A stretch of DNA of 46,762 nt from Burkholderiales bacterium. Lineage in GTDB: Bacteria > Pseudomonadota > Gammaproteobacteria > Burkholderiales > Burkholderiaceae_C. Shown here one piece after another: positions 1-9,723 of this stretch; position 1 is the first letter of the stretch; every line of letters begins with the position of its first letter. The notes beneath the pieces are model-generated. The model ran no database searches, was not told the DNA's origin, and was given only the letters and a program-made list of their open reading frames with translations. The stretch is from positions 1 to 46,762 of the forward strand of contig JAEKLF010000072.1 in assembly GCA_019509985.1 (NCBI GenBank), written 5' to 3'. The position numbers and the translations under genes are program-made.

Positions 1-227
1 ACCGTCACCCAGCCGCCCGCCTCGTGCTGCACCAGCAGCTCGTGATCCCAGGCGTAGCCGTCCTCCACCGGGCCCTGGCGGCCGCCGAATCCGGTCTGGG
101 CCCAGGCCAGCACCTGCGCCGCCTCGGCCATCACGGCCGCATGCTCGGCCTCGCGGGTCGAGGCCATGGCTTCCAGCGTGAGGATGTCGTCGGAGCTGTC
201 GGTGAGGTCGAAGCTGAGGTAGCGCAT
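1..227 (-). CDS. Conserved hypothetical protein, C-terminus cut by window edge
   Basis: The minus-strand frame opens with ATG at 225-227 and stays open to the left edge, giving about 75 residues beginning MRYLSFDLTDSSDDILTLEA. It resembles a small acidic family of unknown function that I recall from Burkholderiales; no motif indicates activity. It lies 44 nt downstream of the PAS-domain gene on the same strand, so the two may be cotranscribed. No strong Shine-Dalgarno sequence is visible before the ATG. The real length is unknown. Confidence 0.6.
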   Translation of the reverse strand, partial: MRYLSFDLTDSSDDILTLEAMASTREAEHAAVMAEAAQVLAWAQTGFGGRQGPVEDGYAWDHELLVQHEAGGWVT

Positions 228-271
228 GCAGGAAGTGTCGGGATTCGAAAACCGGGCCAACCGCCGGGTGG

Positions 272-865
272 CTAGCGCGTGCGCAGGCCTTCCAGCTCAG
301 CCAACGAAGCCTCGAGCACGTCTTCCAGCTCGCCGAGCAACCGCCGCCGCTCCGCGGCGGTCTCGGGCGTATCGACGCTGAGCAGCTGATGGAAGGGCAG
401 CACCAGCAGCGATCCTTCCATGGAGCCCCGTGAGCCTTCAACCAGCCCACCCTGCGGCGTGAACGGGCGCTCGGTCAGGTCGACCATGGTCCCGATCATG
501 CGCGTTGCGCGGCCGTCGGGGCTACGCTCGATGACGCGGCCGCGAGAGTGCAAGACGCGATAGCCCGAACCGTTGCTGCGCAGGCGGAATGTGGCCTCAT
601 AGCTGGATTGCGCGCCACGGGTGTGTGCACGCATCGCCGTCAGCATGCCTTCCAGGTCGGCTGGATGCACCCGGCAACGCCAGAAGTGCGTGCTGTCGGC
701 GCTGTTCGGCTCCGGGAAGCCGAGCCGGAGCTTCCACTGCGGCGAGTAGTGGACCGTCTCCAGCTCGAGCCTGAGGTCCCAAACCCCGATCTCACCGTCT
801 TCCGCAGCCCGTTGCAGGCGACGCTCCAACGATGCTTCCCTCATGCCCATGGAATCGATTGTCAT
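272..865 (-). CDS. PAS-domain sensory protein without output domain
   Basis: About 197 aa. Residues roughly 15-120 look like a PAS_3 fold: the EIGVWDLRLELETVHYSPQW stretch is the usual start, and TRMIGTMVDLTER is the usual PAC end. The C-terminal 75 residues include a short charged helix rich in Leu, Glu and Arg (AAERRRLLGELEDVLEASLAE) that could be a coiled coil. No kinase, GGDEF or HTH domain follows, so it is either a stand-alone sensor or a partner of another protein. The start is uncertain: TTG at 883, ATG at 865 and ATG at 850 or 844 are all possible; 865 is used here. Its upstream region is shared divergently with the YdeI-like gene. Confidence 0.75.
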   Translation of the reverse strand: MTIDSMGMREASLERRLQRAAEDGEIGVWDLRLELETVHYSPQWKLRLGFPEPNSADSTHFWRCRVHPADLEGMLTAMRAHTRGAQSSYEATFRLRSNGSGYRVLHSRGRVIERSPDGRATRMIGTMVDLTERPFTPQGGLVEGSRGSMEGSLLVLPFHQLLSVDTPETAAERRRLLGELEDVLEASLAELEGLRTR

Positions 866-1065
866 GTCCCGGCGCCAGCGCAATCTGCGAGGCGCAGCAT
901 CTCACGGCTCGGCCTTCTGTCCAGGCCCTTCTGTGGTCCGCCGCGGCGCTCGGTCGGATCGGGAGTTTCATGGGGCTACGTGAGCTCATGCGCAAGGTCC
1001 GTCTGAAGCGGCCTTGCCCCCGCCGCCGCCATTGGCCTGGCCAGGGCCTGCGGCACACTGCGCGC

Positions 1066-1686
1066 ATGCCCGCCATCAAGTCCGCCGCCCCGGCCGAGGC
1101 CACCCCGACGCTGTTCAAGAACGCCAAGGCCTTCGAGGCCTGGCTGAAGAAGAATCATGCGAAGTCCGACGGCCTGTGGCTGAAGATCGCCAAGCGCGGC
1201 GCCGCCGAGCCCAGCGTCACCTACCCCGAGGCGGTGGAGATCGCGCTGTGCTGGGGCTGGATCGACGGCCAGAAGAAGGGACTGGACGACCAGCACTTCC
1301 TGCAGCGCTTCACGCCGCGGCGCGCGCGCAGCATCTGGTCCAAGATCAATGTCGACAAGGTGGCCGCGCTGACCGCGGCGGGCCGCATGCAGCCGCCGGG
1401 ACTGGCGCAGGTCGAGGCCGCCAGGGCCGACGGCCGCTGGGCCCAGGCCTACGACGGCGCAAAGACGTCCACGGTGCCCGACGATTTCGCCGCGGCACTG
1501 GACGCCAACCCGCCGGCCAAGGCCTTTTTCGCCACCGTCAATGCGAGCAACCGCTACGCCGTGCTCTGGCGCATCCAGACCGCCGTCAAGCCCGAGACGC
1601 GCGCCAAGCGCATCGCGCAACTGGTGGGCATGCTCGCCCGCGGCGAAACGGTGCACATCTTCAAGCCCAAGCCCAAGGCCGGCTAG
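1066..1686 (+). CDS. YdeI/OmdA family protein
   Basis: 206 aa starting MPAIKSAAPAEATPTLF. The central part matches the YdeI/OmpD-associated (bacteriocin-protection) family: AFEAWLKKNHAKSDGLWLKI, then EALCWGWIDGQKK-like text, then RSIWSKINVDKV, and a basic end with the KPKPK tail. Family members have been linked in Enterobacteria to resistance to cationic peptides, but the biochemical role is not settled. The longer frame back to 832 is upstream extension; ATG 1066 fits the family start. It faces the hybrid kinase gene convergently with a 92-nt gap. Confidence 0.85.
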   Translation: MPAIKSAAPAEATPTLFKNAKAFEAWLKKNHAKSDGLWLKIAKRGAAEPSVTYPEAVEIALCWGWIDGQKKGLDDQHFLQRFTPRRARSIWSKINVDKVAALTAAGRMQPPGLAQVEAARADGRWAQAYDGAKTSTVPDDFAAALDANPPAKAFFATVNASNRYAVLWRIQTAVKPETRAKRIAQLVGMLARGETVHIFKPKPKAG

Positions 1687-1778
1687 GGGCAGTCTGCCCT
1701 CGGTGCGTGCCGGGTGCGTGCGGCAGGATCAGCGCAACCAGTGCGGCCCAGGGCACCAGACCTCGCGCCGGCTCCCTG

Positions 1779-3620
1779 TCAGCTCGGCTCGATCGCGATG
1801 CCGGGCTCAGCAGCCAGCAAGGCGCGGTTGATGGCTTGCCGCAGCAGCGAGGGGGTCACGGGTTTATGCAGCAAGGGCAGGCCACTGGCGGCGGCCTGGC
1901 GCAGGCGGTCGGGCGCGGTGTCGCCGGTGATGAGCACGGCGGCAAGTTCGTCGTTAAAGGCGTCGCGCAGCCGGTCGATCGCGTCCAGGCCATTGGCGCC
2001 TGCGCGCAGCTGGTAGTCGCACAGCAGCAGGCGCGGTGGCGTACTCAGCGTCATCAGCTGCGGCATCAGGGTGTCGATGTCCGGTGCGGCGAAGACCTCG
2101 CAGCCCCAGTTGGCCAGCAGCTCCTGCATTGCCAGGCGCACGCCGTCGCTGTCGTCGATGACAAGCACCACGTCGCCCGGCTGAAGGCCCGACAGCGCAC
2201 TGCCCGATGCCGGCGTGACTCTAGGCTCGGGTGACACGACCGGTGCGGGCAGCAGTGGCAGCATCAGGCACACAACGGTGCCGCGGTCCAGCCTGGAGCG
2301 CAGGCGAAGCTGCAGGTCCAGCAAGCCTACCAGCCGCGCCACGATGGACAGACCCAGGCCCATGCCTTGTTCCCGCCCGCCTTCGGGACCGCCCAGTTGC
2401 ACGAATTCCTCGAAAACCTCGCGCCGGCGCGACTGCGGGATGCCGCGGCCGGTATCGGCCACCTTGATCTCGGCGCGGCCGCCGCGCAAGCGCAGCTGCA
2501 GCTGGACGCAGCCATGATCGGTGTAGCGCAGCGCATTCGCCAGCAGATTGCGCAGCACGCGCTCCAGCAGCACCGGGTCGCTGCGAACCCATGCTTCGGC
2601 GGCCGAGGCATCGCCGTGGGTGCGCAGCTCAAATCGCAGACCCTTGGCGCTGGCGAGAGCCGCCTGGTCCTGGGCCAGGCGCTGCAAGAACTGTCGGAGC
2701 GGCAGCGGCTGCCAGTCGGGCTGCACGAGGCCGGCGTCCAGCTTGGAAATGTCGAGCAGGGCGTCGAAGAGCGAGCCGAGGGCGGCCAGCGCCCCGTCCA
2801 CGTGGCCCATGATGATGGCGGCCTTGTCGCCACGGGGTTCGAGTTGCAGCGCACCCACGAAGAGCGACAGCGCGTGCACCGGTTGGCGCAGGTCATGGCT
2901 GGCAGCCGCCAGGAAGCGGCTGCGCGCCTGACCGAGCTCGACGGCGCGGTCACGCTGCACCTGCAGGTCCACCGCCAGCGCCTGCGCCCGGTGGTGGTTG
3001 GCCAGGGACTCGCGCAGCGTGCGGTTCATGTGGCTGGCGAAGTTGAGGTTCACCGCCAGCCATACCAGCAGCAGCGCGAAGGCTACAAGAAAGTAGGTGC
3101 CCTGGGCGAAGCAGCCGGCCACGAAGAAGCCAAGCACGATGGGCAGCGAGAACGCGTAAAGCGCCGGCAAATGGGCGCTGAGCGAGTGCATCACGCCAGC
3201 GCCCAAGCCGCTGAGCAACACCATGATCAGGCCGCGGTGGACGTAGTCACTGCCCGGCAGCCACAGCAGTTCGGCGGCCATCCAGAGCAAGCCGTTTGCG
3301 GCCTCCATTCGGGTCACGACTCGCAGACGGCGGGCCGCCGCCTCCGTGCGCGTCGGCCGCCGCCAGACGCGCCAGGCGGCCCAGGCATTGAAGGCGGCGT
3401 GGCCGAGCATCGCGGCGAGCCAGGCCAGCACCCACGGCAGGGGCACCACATCACGCATCAGCACGGCGACGGTGATAGCCACCAGGCCGTTGCCGACGAT
3501 ACGCAACGGTTCACCGCGCTTGAGATGACGGGCCAGGTCCGCCCGCACCAGGGCTTCGCGCTCGGCGTCGTGCGTCAGCTCGGGTTGTGACGCCGTGCCT
3601 TGGCCGGCCGTCTTGCTCAT
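1779..3620 (-). CDS. Hybrid sensor histidine kinase with C-terminal receiver
   Basis: 613 aa, inner-membrane signal transducer. Residues about 40-195 hold five or six hydrophobic segments with no obvious periplasmic sensor loop. A short coiled linker follows, then a HisKA domain with phospho-acceptor His242 in AASHDLRQPVHAL. The HATPase domain has N box NLLANALRYTDHG (362-370), G1 box VADTGRGIP (387-395) and G2 box GMGLGLSI. A receiver domain (about 484-605) has acidic DD at 489-490, phospho-acceptor Asp535 in LLLCDYQL and Lys586. The gene lies 284 nt downstream of the NarL-type regulator on the same strand, its probable partner. Signal and targets are unknown. Confidence 0.9.
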   Translation of the reverse strand: MSKTAGQGTASQPELTHDAEREALVRADLARHLKRGEPLRIVGNGLVAITVAVLMRDVVPLPWVLAWLAAMLGHAAFNAWAAWRVWRRPTRTEAAARRLRVVTRMEAANGLLWMAAELLWLPGSDYVHRGLIMVLLSGLGAGVMHSLSAHLPALYAFSLPIVLGFFVAGCFAQGTYFLVAFALLLVWLAVNLNFASHMNRTLRESLANHHRAQALAVDLQVQRDRAVELGQARSRFLAAASHDLRQPVHALSLFVGALQLEPRGDKAAIIMGHVDGALAALGSLFDALLDISKLDAGLVQPDWQPLPLRQFLQRLAQDQAALASAKGLRFELRTHGDASAAEAWVRSDPVLLERVLRNLLANALRYTDHGCVQLQLRLRGGRAEIKVADTGRGIPQSRRREVFEEFVQLGGPEGGREQGMGLGLSIVARLVGLLDLQLRLRSRLDRGTVVCLMLPLLPAPVVSPEPRVTPASGSALSGLQPGDVVLVIDDSDGVRLAMQELLANWGCEVFAAPDIDTLMPQLMTLSTPPRLLLCDYQLRAGANGLDAIDRLRDAFNDELAAVLITGDTAPDRLRQAAASGLPLLHKPVTPSLLRQAINRALLAAEPGIAIEPS

Positions 3621-3791
3621 CGATGCGCCAGCGGGCAGAGTGCCCGTGGCGAGCCATCAATGGCGGGGGCCCAGCGGGACAGGCAAGCGGCTCCATCGAG
3701 GCGAGCTGGAAGTCTGAGCAAGAGGCGCGCCTTCGGCCCGCGGAAAGGGCCGTGCAGAGGAGGAGGGCTCGTGACCTGGTCCCGAGACGAT

Positions 3792-3806
3792 GTCGCATTG
3801 TGCGAC
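3792..3806. promoter_or_regulatory. Perfect inverted repeat between response-regulator and kinase genes
   Basis: GTCGCA-ttg-TGCGAC is a 6-bp perfect inverted repeat in the 284-nt space between the response regulator stop (3905) and the kinase start (3620). It could be an operator for the kinase gene or a small RNA hairpin; no U-tract follows, so it is not a classical terminator. The remainder of this gap shows no convincing gene. Confidence 0.3.
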
Positions 3807-3904
3807 CCTCTTCTATCCCCTTCTGACGCGCCCCTTGCAGCATCCCGCGTTGGCGACATCGCCGAATTCGATCTGGATGCTGCAGGCCGCCGCGCGGCAG
3901 GCGT

Positions 3905-4528
3905 TCAACCGATCAGGCCGGCACTGCGGGCGGCCTCGACGGCCTGCAGGCGATGCACGACGCCAAGGCAGCGGAAGATGGCGGAGACGTGGCCCTTGAC
4001 CGTCTTCTCATGCATGCCCAGGGCGTGCGAGATCTCCTTGTTGGATTTGCCCTGGCCAAGCTCTCGCAGTACCTCGCGCTGGCGCGGCGTCAGCCCGCTG
4101 GGGTCGACGGCCACGTCGGCAGGTGCTTCGGCCGTCAGCGCCATGAAGGGCGGCACGTAGATCTGCCCGCTCATCACCAGGCGCAGGGCTGCCAGCAATG
4201 TGGCTGGCCGGGACGACTTGGGGCAGTAGCCGCGCGCGCCGGCACGCAGCGCGCGGCGCACGTCCTCGGGGTCTTCCGACGACGACAGCACCAGGCTGGG
4301 GACGTCGGGGTGATGCCGCCCGAGCTGCTCCAGCGTGGCCATGCCCGCCATGCCGTCCATGCGCAGGTCCAGCAGCACGGCGCTCACGTCGGCGTGGCTG
4401 TCGAGCTGGCGCAGCGCGTCCTGACCCTCCATGGCATGGAGCACCTCCAGCGGTTCGCCGCCACTGTGCAGAACGCTCGCGACGCCTTCGCGGAACATCG
4501 GGTGGTCGTCGACGAGCAAGATCTTCAT
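3905..4528 (-). CDS. NarL/FixJ-family two-component response regulator
   Basis: 207 aa. The receiver domain begins MKILLVDDHPMFREGVASVL, with acidic Asp7-Asp8, phospho-acceptor Asp54 in VLLDLRMDGMAG and Lys104 in YCPKSS. A GerE/LuxR-type helix-turn-helix is at about 143-205, with LTPRQREVLRELGQGKSNKE and the recognition-helix part HEKTVKGHVSAIFRCLGV. An upstream GTG-type extension exists, but the receiver begins exactly at this ATG. The hybrid kinase gene follows on the same strand, so this is probably its output. Regulated genes cannot be inferred. Confidence 0.92.
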   Translation of the reverse strand: MKILLVDDHPMFREGVASVLHSGGEPLEVLHAMEGQDALRQLDSHADVSAVLLDLRMDGMAGMATLEQLGRHHPDVPSLVLSSSEDPEDVRRALRAGARGYCPKSSRPATLLAALRLVMSGQIYVPPFMALTAEAPADVAVDPSGLTPRQREVLRELGQGKSNKEISHALGMHEKTVKGHVSAIFRCLGVVHRLQAVEAARSAGLIG

Positions 4529-4690
4529 GAGGCAATGTACAAGGTCGAAAACGCGATGGCTTTGACTTCGACGGTGCCGTCCCGACACCCAAGGCCGCCG
4601 TGCCGGGCTTGAACCCTCTCCCTCAGCCCGCTTGTCGCTGCAGCGAAGCCCGAGGGAGCCGTCGTTTTCCAGGCCTTTCCTGACTTCGGC

Positions 4691-4921
4691 TTAGCGCTTG
4701 ATTCCCGGGCTCGCCCTGAGCCGCCCGATCGCGTGATGCAAGAGGTCGAGCAACTGGATGTCGATTCGGAAGGCAATCGTTTCATCGCCGGCGAACCTCA
4801 GATTCAGGCCCGGGAAACCATCGTCCGTGACGAATGGGCGAAGCGATACAAGACGCCGCTGGTAGAGAAAGTCCCGTTCCTTCGCGGCGGCTGCCGGCAG
4901 ATCCTGGTGGTCTGCTTTCAT
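4691..4921 (-). CDS. Small hypothetical protein (76 aa)
   Basis: Product starts MKADHQDLPAAAAKERDFLY and ends RLRASPGIKR. The start was placed at 4921 because a purine-rich AGAGAG lies 6 nt before it; ATG 4936 and GTG 4951 are longer alternatives. The composition is that of a soluble alpha/beta mini-protein, with no membrane segment or recognised domain. It stands alone between the response regulator and the reductase gene. Codon pattern and absence of an opposing gene favour a real gene, but I do not recognise the family. Confidence 0.5.
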   Translation of the reverse strand: MKADHQDLPAAAAKERDFLYQRRLVSLRPFVTDDGFPGLNLRFAGDETIAFRIDIQLLDLLHHAIGRLRASPGIKR

Positions 4922-4957
4922 CGGCGTCTCTCTCATCGGCGTCCCCGTCACGTCAGG

Positions 4958-5566
4958 TCAGAGTGACGCCGCAGGAGAGGCCGGCGCTAATTCGTAGGTG
5001 TGGCGTACCAGGCCGTCACCGATCTTTCGCGTGTCGGCCAGATGAAGCGCCTTCTGGTCGGTCGTCGCATCGAAGAGGCGCAGGCCGGTTCCCAGTACGA
5101 CCGGGAAAACGACCTGCCGCAATTGGTCGGCCAGGTTCTGCGCCATCAAGGCGCGCACGAGCTGACGGCTGCCGTAGACCAGGATGTCTCCATCCACCCT
5201 GCGCTTGAGCGCCGAGATCTCCTCCACCGCATCGCGGTCGAGCACCGTGGTGTTGCTCCACTGGGGACGCTCGAGCGTCGACGACACGACGTACTTGGGC
5301 AGGCTGTTCATCCTGTCCGCCCACTGGCGGCCGACGCGCTCGCCCATGAACGGCGCCCGGGATGCGAACCACTCGAAGCTTCTCCTGCCCAGCAGCAGCG
5401 CCTCGGCGGCCAGGACTTCCTCCGTTTCGTTGACGACCCATTCCTGCAGGTCCCTGGCACCCACGAACTTGTGGAACCAGCCGCCTCGCTCGAAGCCTTC
5501 CTGGCCGTCCGGGTCCTGGACGACGCCGTCGAGGGTCGCATTGGTGCTGATGACGATCTTTCCCAT
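4958..5566 (-). CDS. Dihydrofolate reductase family protein (RibD C-terminal fold)
   Basis: 202 aa beginning MGKIVISTNATLDGVVQDPD. It has the RibD_C/DHFR-like fold signature: N-terminal strand and NATLDGVVQDPDG loop, LLLGRRSFEWFASRAP in the middle (LGRxTYE-like) and DILVYGSRQLVRALM near the C-terminus (the GS-x-x-LV nucleotide-binding turn). An NADPH-linked reductase role is expected from the family; the substrate is unknown. The start is supported by a strong AAAGGAGC 7 nt upstream. It is divergent from a SigX5-like sigma gene, a pairing that suggests the sigma factor may control it. Confidence 0.88.
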   Translation of the reverse strand: MGKIVISTNATLDGVVQDPDGQEGFERGGWFHKFVGARDLQEWVVNETEEVLAAEALLLGRRSFEWFASRAPFMGERVGRQWADRMNSLPKYVVSSTLERPQWSNTTVLDRDAVEEISALKRRVDGDILVYGSRQLVRALMAQNLADQLRQVVFPVVLGTGLRLFDATTDQKALHLADTRKIGDGLVRHTYELAPASPAASL

Positions 5567-5583
5567 TTCCGTGCTCCTTTGAC

Positions 5584-5600
5584 AGTGTTGGGCTAACACT
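5584..5600. promoter_or_regulatory. Inverted repeat AGTGTT-N5-AACACT in divergent promoter region
   Basis: A perfect 6-bp inverted repeat with spacer GGGCT sits 18 nt upstream of the reductase ATG and immediately before its AAAGGAGC ribosome-binding site, in the gap between two divergent genes. It may be an operator or a 5' UTR hairpin that controls access to the ribosome-binding site. Confidence 0.35.
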
Positions 5601-5679
5601 CCGGCTTAGACGTCGCGGCTTGGGCAAAGGAGGCGTTCGGGGACCGCCCCGTTTGCGCCCCGGCCGACGTCTATACACA

Positions 5680-6729
<1,050 letters not shown>

Positions 6730-7424
6730 CCCGCCGGGGAGGCAACGTTGCTTTGACTGCGGCGATGACTGCCGGTGTTCGCTCCAGGTGCTGCGCAGGC
6801 CGAACCAGCCTTCGCGCAGGGGCTGGGCGTCGCGGTGCTCGAAGTAGAGCTGACCGTCGACGTAGACCGCCGTGCGGCCATCCTTGACCACGGTCTGCAC
6901 GAGGTAGTCGTGGTTGGCACGCAGCAGGTGACCGGCATCCAGCCGCTCCTGCAGCAGCACGCGCTCACCACCGCCATACCGGCGCAGCCGCGTGCTGGTG
7001 TTGCCGTTGCCGCCGATGCCAACGTAGTACAGGCTCAGTCCGTCGTAGGACGCAAAGGCGCCGTCGCGGCCCAGCGGCGACTCTTCGTGCGGGCCGGTGG
7101 CCATCCAGAACTGGTTGAGGTCGCTGAGCCTGTCGTTGGCGCCGCCTTGCACGACGACGCGGCGACGGTATTCGATGAGCAGCTTGCCGCTCAGGCGCCG
7201 GTTCAGCCAGACGGTGACACCACCGGCCGTGTCGAGCACGAGGCGGCCGTCCTCCACGCCGACGCGGGAGCCGGGCTTGGGTTCGATCTCGGCCACCCAG
7301 CTGGTGTCGTCCAGGCCCCGCGTGAAGTCGTCGCTGAAGATCAGCCGGCCGCGCTCGCCGACAGCCGCCGGGTCAGCCACGGCGGCGCCGCACAGGGCGA
7401 ACCACAGCAGCAGCGCGCGGCGCT

Positions 7425-7751
7425 TCACGGCTGGCAGCCGGGCGACGGGTTGGCCGCGGGGCCTTGCGTCGTCTGCGCGACGGGCGCGTCCACCGTGCCG
7501 TCGGGCCGGTAGCGCAGCTCCTCGATGGCCACCGAGCGGCGGAACTCGCCACCGCCCGGCAGCTTGCCGTTGAAGTCGAACACTGCGTGGTGGATGGTGT
7601 TGACGCCATCGTTCTTGTCCACCAGCACACCGCGCGACGTCCACGGGCCGATGGCGCTCGGGTCGATCATGTAGGCCGCCTCGGTGAAGTGCTCCGCGGG
7701 CACGACGTGGATGTCGCCGTCCAGCTCCGTCATGTCGGGCTTGAGCTTCAC
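7425..7751 (-). pseudogene. Shrunken GH43 remnant (108 codons), still open and coupled
   Basis: Reading from GTG 7751 (GTGA overlap with the permease stop) gives VKLKPDMTELDGDIHVVPAE, then FTEAAYMIDPSAIGPWTSRG, then NTIHHAVFDFNGK, then FRRSVAIEELRYRPDGTV. These are recognisable blocks from the middle and end of a GH43 five-bladed propeller enzyme. All N-terminal blades with the catalytic base are absent. Two internal stretches also appear deleted: the segment normally between EAA and YMI, and the one between FNGK and RRSV. About 108 aa remain of a usual 300 or more, so catalysis is not expected. The frame is intact and joined on both sides by 4-nt overlaps. Confidence 0.7.
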
Positions 7752-8719
7752 GCCTTTTTCAATGACAGCAGGCGCTGCACGGCGCAGAAGACGAAGAGCA
7801 GGGCGCCGATGACGATCTTGGTCCACCACGAGCTGAGCGTGCCGTCGAAGGCGATCAGCGTCTGGATGAGGCCGAGCACCAGCACGCCGGACAGCGCGCC
7901 AGCCACGTAGCCATAGCCGCCCGTCAGCACGGTGCCGCCGATGACCACCGCGGCGATCGCGTCCAGCTCCACGCCCTGGGCATGCTGGCCATAGCCGCTG
8001 AGCATGTAGAAGGCGAACAGCAGGCCGGCGAGCGACGCGCAGAAGCCACTGAGGCCGTAGACGGCAACCTTGGTGCGACCGACCGGCAGGCCCATCATCA
8101 GTGCCGAGGCCTCGCTGCCGCCGAGCGCGTACACGGTGCGGCCGAAGGCGGTGCAGTGGGCGATCCACAGGCCGCCGCCGAGCACGACCAAGGCGATCAC
8201 GGCGCCGGGCGACAGGAAGGCGCCCCCGAACAAGGCGATCTGCGTCTGTGACAGCGTGACGAACAGCGGCGCGTCGATGGTGATGCTGTCCACGCTGATC
8301 AGGAAGCACAGGCCGCGCGCCAGGAACATGCCAGCCAGCGTGACGATGAAGGGCTGCAGCCTGAACACATGGATGACGACGCCCTGCAGCGCGCCGAAGG
8401 CCGCGCCGCCCAGCAGCACGACGACGATGACCCACCCGGCCGGCCAGTGCGCCACCTGCAGCAGCCAGGCCGCGACCATGGTGGTGAGCGCCAGCACCGA
8501 GCCCACCGACAGGTCGATGCCGCCGGACAGGATGACGAAGCTCATGCCGACCGCGATGACGAGCAGGAACGCGTTGTCGATGAGCAGGTTCAGCACCACC
8601 TGCGTGGAGCCGAAGCCGGTGTAGTTGCTGGCGCCGGCGATGAAGAGCACGGCCATCAGCGCGACGCTGACCCAGCTCGTGAAGGAGGGTGCGGCCATCG
8701 CCGTTCGCAAGGCCTTCAT
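7748..8719 (-). CDS. yjfF: Furanose ABC transporter permease, YjfF-like
   Basis: 323 aa, polytopic inner-membrane protein of the BPD_transp_2 (ribose/galactofuranose) class with about 8-10 hydrophobic segments. Family marks are GMSFVILSGGIDLSVGSVLA, LQPFIVTLAGMFLARGL, the FGRTVYALGGSEASALMMGL cytoplasmic loop and AIAAVVIGGTVLTGGYGYVA. The start ATG overlaps the preceding permease stop (ATGA), with GAGGAAGG upstream. It pairs with the YtfT-like permease to form a heterodimeric channel, as in E. coli YtfQRT-YjfF, which imports galactofuranose. In this locus L-arabinofuranose is the more likely cargo. Confidence 0.9.
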   Translation of the reverse strand: MKALRTAMAAPSFTSWVSVALMAVLFIAGASNYTGFGSTQVVLNLLIDNAFLLVIAVGMSFVILSGGIDLSVGSVLALTTMVAAWLLQVAHWPAGWVIVVVLLGGAAFGALQGVVIHVFRLQPFIVTLAGMFLARGLCFLISVDSITIDAPLFVTLSQTQIALFGGAFLSPGAVIALVVLGGGLWIAHCTAFGRTVYALGGSEASALMMGLPVGRTKVAVYGLSGFCASLAGLLFAFYMLSGYGQHAQGVELDAIAAVVIGGTVLTGGYGYVAGALSGVLVLGLIQTLIAFDGTLSSWWTKIVIGALLFVFCAVQRLLSLKKA

Positions 8720-9723
8720 GCCTTCCTCCACGTCGACCAGGCCGAGGACTGCGAGATGCAGACCGCGAACACGACGACCGCCTTGACGACCATGGTGACC
8801 TGCGGCGGCACGCCCAGCGCGTAGATGGTGGACGTCAGCGTCTGGATGATGAGCGCGCCGATGAGGCTGCCGGCCAGGCTGAACTTGCCGCCGCTCAACT
8901 GCCCGCCGCCCAGCGTCACGGCGAGGATGGCATCCAGCTCCAGCAGCATGCCGGCGTTGTTGGCGTCGGCACTCTTGATGTTGGACGAGATCATCAGCCC
9001 CGCCAGCCCCGCGCCGAGGCTGCAGTAGACATAGACGAAGAAGACGATGGCCGCCGTGCGCACGCCGGCCAGGCGCGCGGCGACCGGGTTGATGCCGACG
9101 GTCTGGATGAAGAGCCCGAGCGCCGTGCGCTTCATCAGCAGCCCGGTCAGGCCCGCGACGACGGCGACGACGAAGAGCGACACCGGCAGGCCCAGCAGGT
9201 GGCCGCCGCCGAGCCAGAAGAAGCTGGCGGGTTCGTAGACGGTGATGATCTGGCCGTCGGTCAGCAACTGCGCGAGGCCCCGGCCGGCCACCATCAGGAT
9301 CAGCGTGGCGATGATGGGCTGCAGGCCCAGGGCCGACACCAGCAGGCCGTTCCACAGGCCGCACAGCAGCGCGGCGCCGAGGGCCGCGGCGAAGGCGACC
9401 GCGAGGCCCTGCGAGCCGACGAGCACGCAGCCCACCGTGCCGGCGATGGCGACGACGGCGCCCACCGAGACGTCGATGCCGCGCGTGGCGATGACCAGCG
9501 TCATGCCCAAGGCGGCCAGCATCAGCGGCGCGGCACGGTGCAGGATGTCGACGAGGCTGCCGTAGAGGTGGCCGTCCTTGATCTCCAGGTGCAGGAAACC
9601 CGGCACGAAGATGGCCGCGACGGCCAGCAGCAGCGCGAGCGCGGCGACAGGCCGGAGCAGGGGATGGCGCCAGAGGGCGGCGCGCGCGGGCGGAGAAGAC
9701 ATGGCAAGCGTGGGAGAACTCAT
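8716..9723 (-). CDS. ytfT: Furanose ABC transporter permease, YtfT-like
   Basis: 335 aa inner-membrane permease of the ribose/galactofuranose class. N-terminal cytoplasmic segment of about 22 residues, then hydrophobic segments, with LGMTLVIATRGIDVSVGAVV, LGLQPIIATLILMVAGRGLA, the TALGLFIQTVGINPVAARLA loop and LDAILAVTLGGGQLSGGKFS. The ATG at 9723 overlaps the GH31 stop (ATGA) and its own stop overlaps the next permease start, so translation is coupled along the row. Together with YjfF, YtfR and YtfQ it completes a furanose importer. Confidence 0.9.
   Translation of the reverse strand: MSSPTLAMSSPPARAALWRHPLLRPVAALALLLAVAAIFVPGFLHLEIKDGHLYGSLVDILHRAAPLMLAALGMTLVIATRGIDVSVGAVVAIAGTVGCVLVGSQGLAVAFAAALGAALLCGLWNGLLVSALGLQPIIATLILMVAGRGLAQLLTDGQIITVYEPASFFWLGGGHLLGLPVSLFVVAVVAGLTGLLMKRTALGLFIQTVGINPVAARLAGVRTAAIVFFVYVYCSLGAGLAGLMISSNIKSADANNAGMLLELDAILAVTLGGGQLSGGKFSLAGSLIGALIIQTLTSTIYALGVPPQVTMVVKAVVVFAVCISQSSAWSTWRKA

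Noticed and set aside
7752..8435. Extension of the GH43 remnant frame upstream into the permease region
   Set aside because: Upstream of GTG 7751 the frame is the arginine-rich shadow of the permease gene and has no GH43 similarity.
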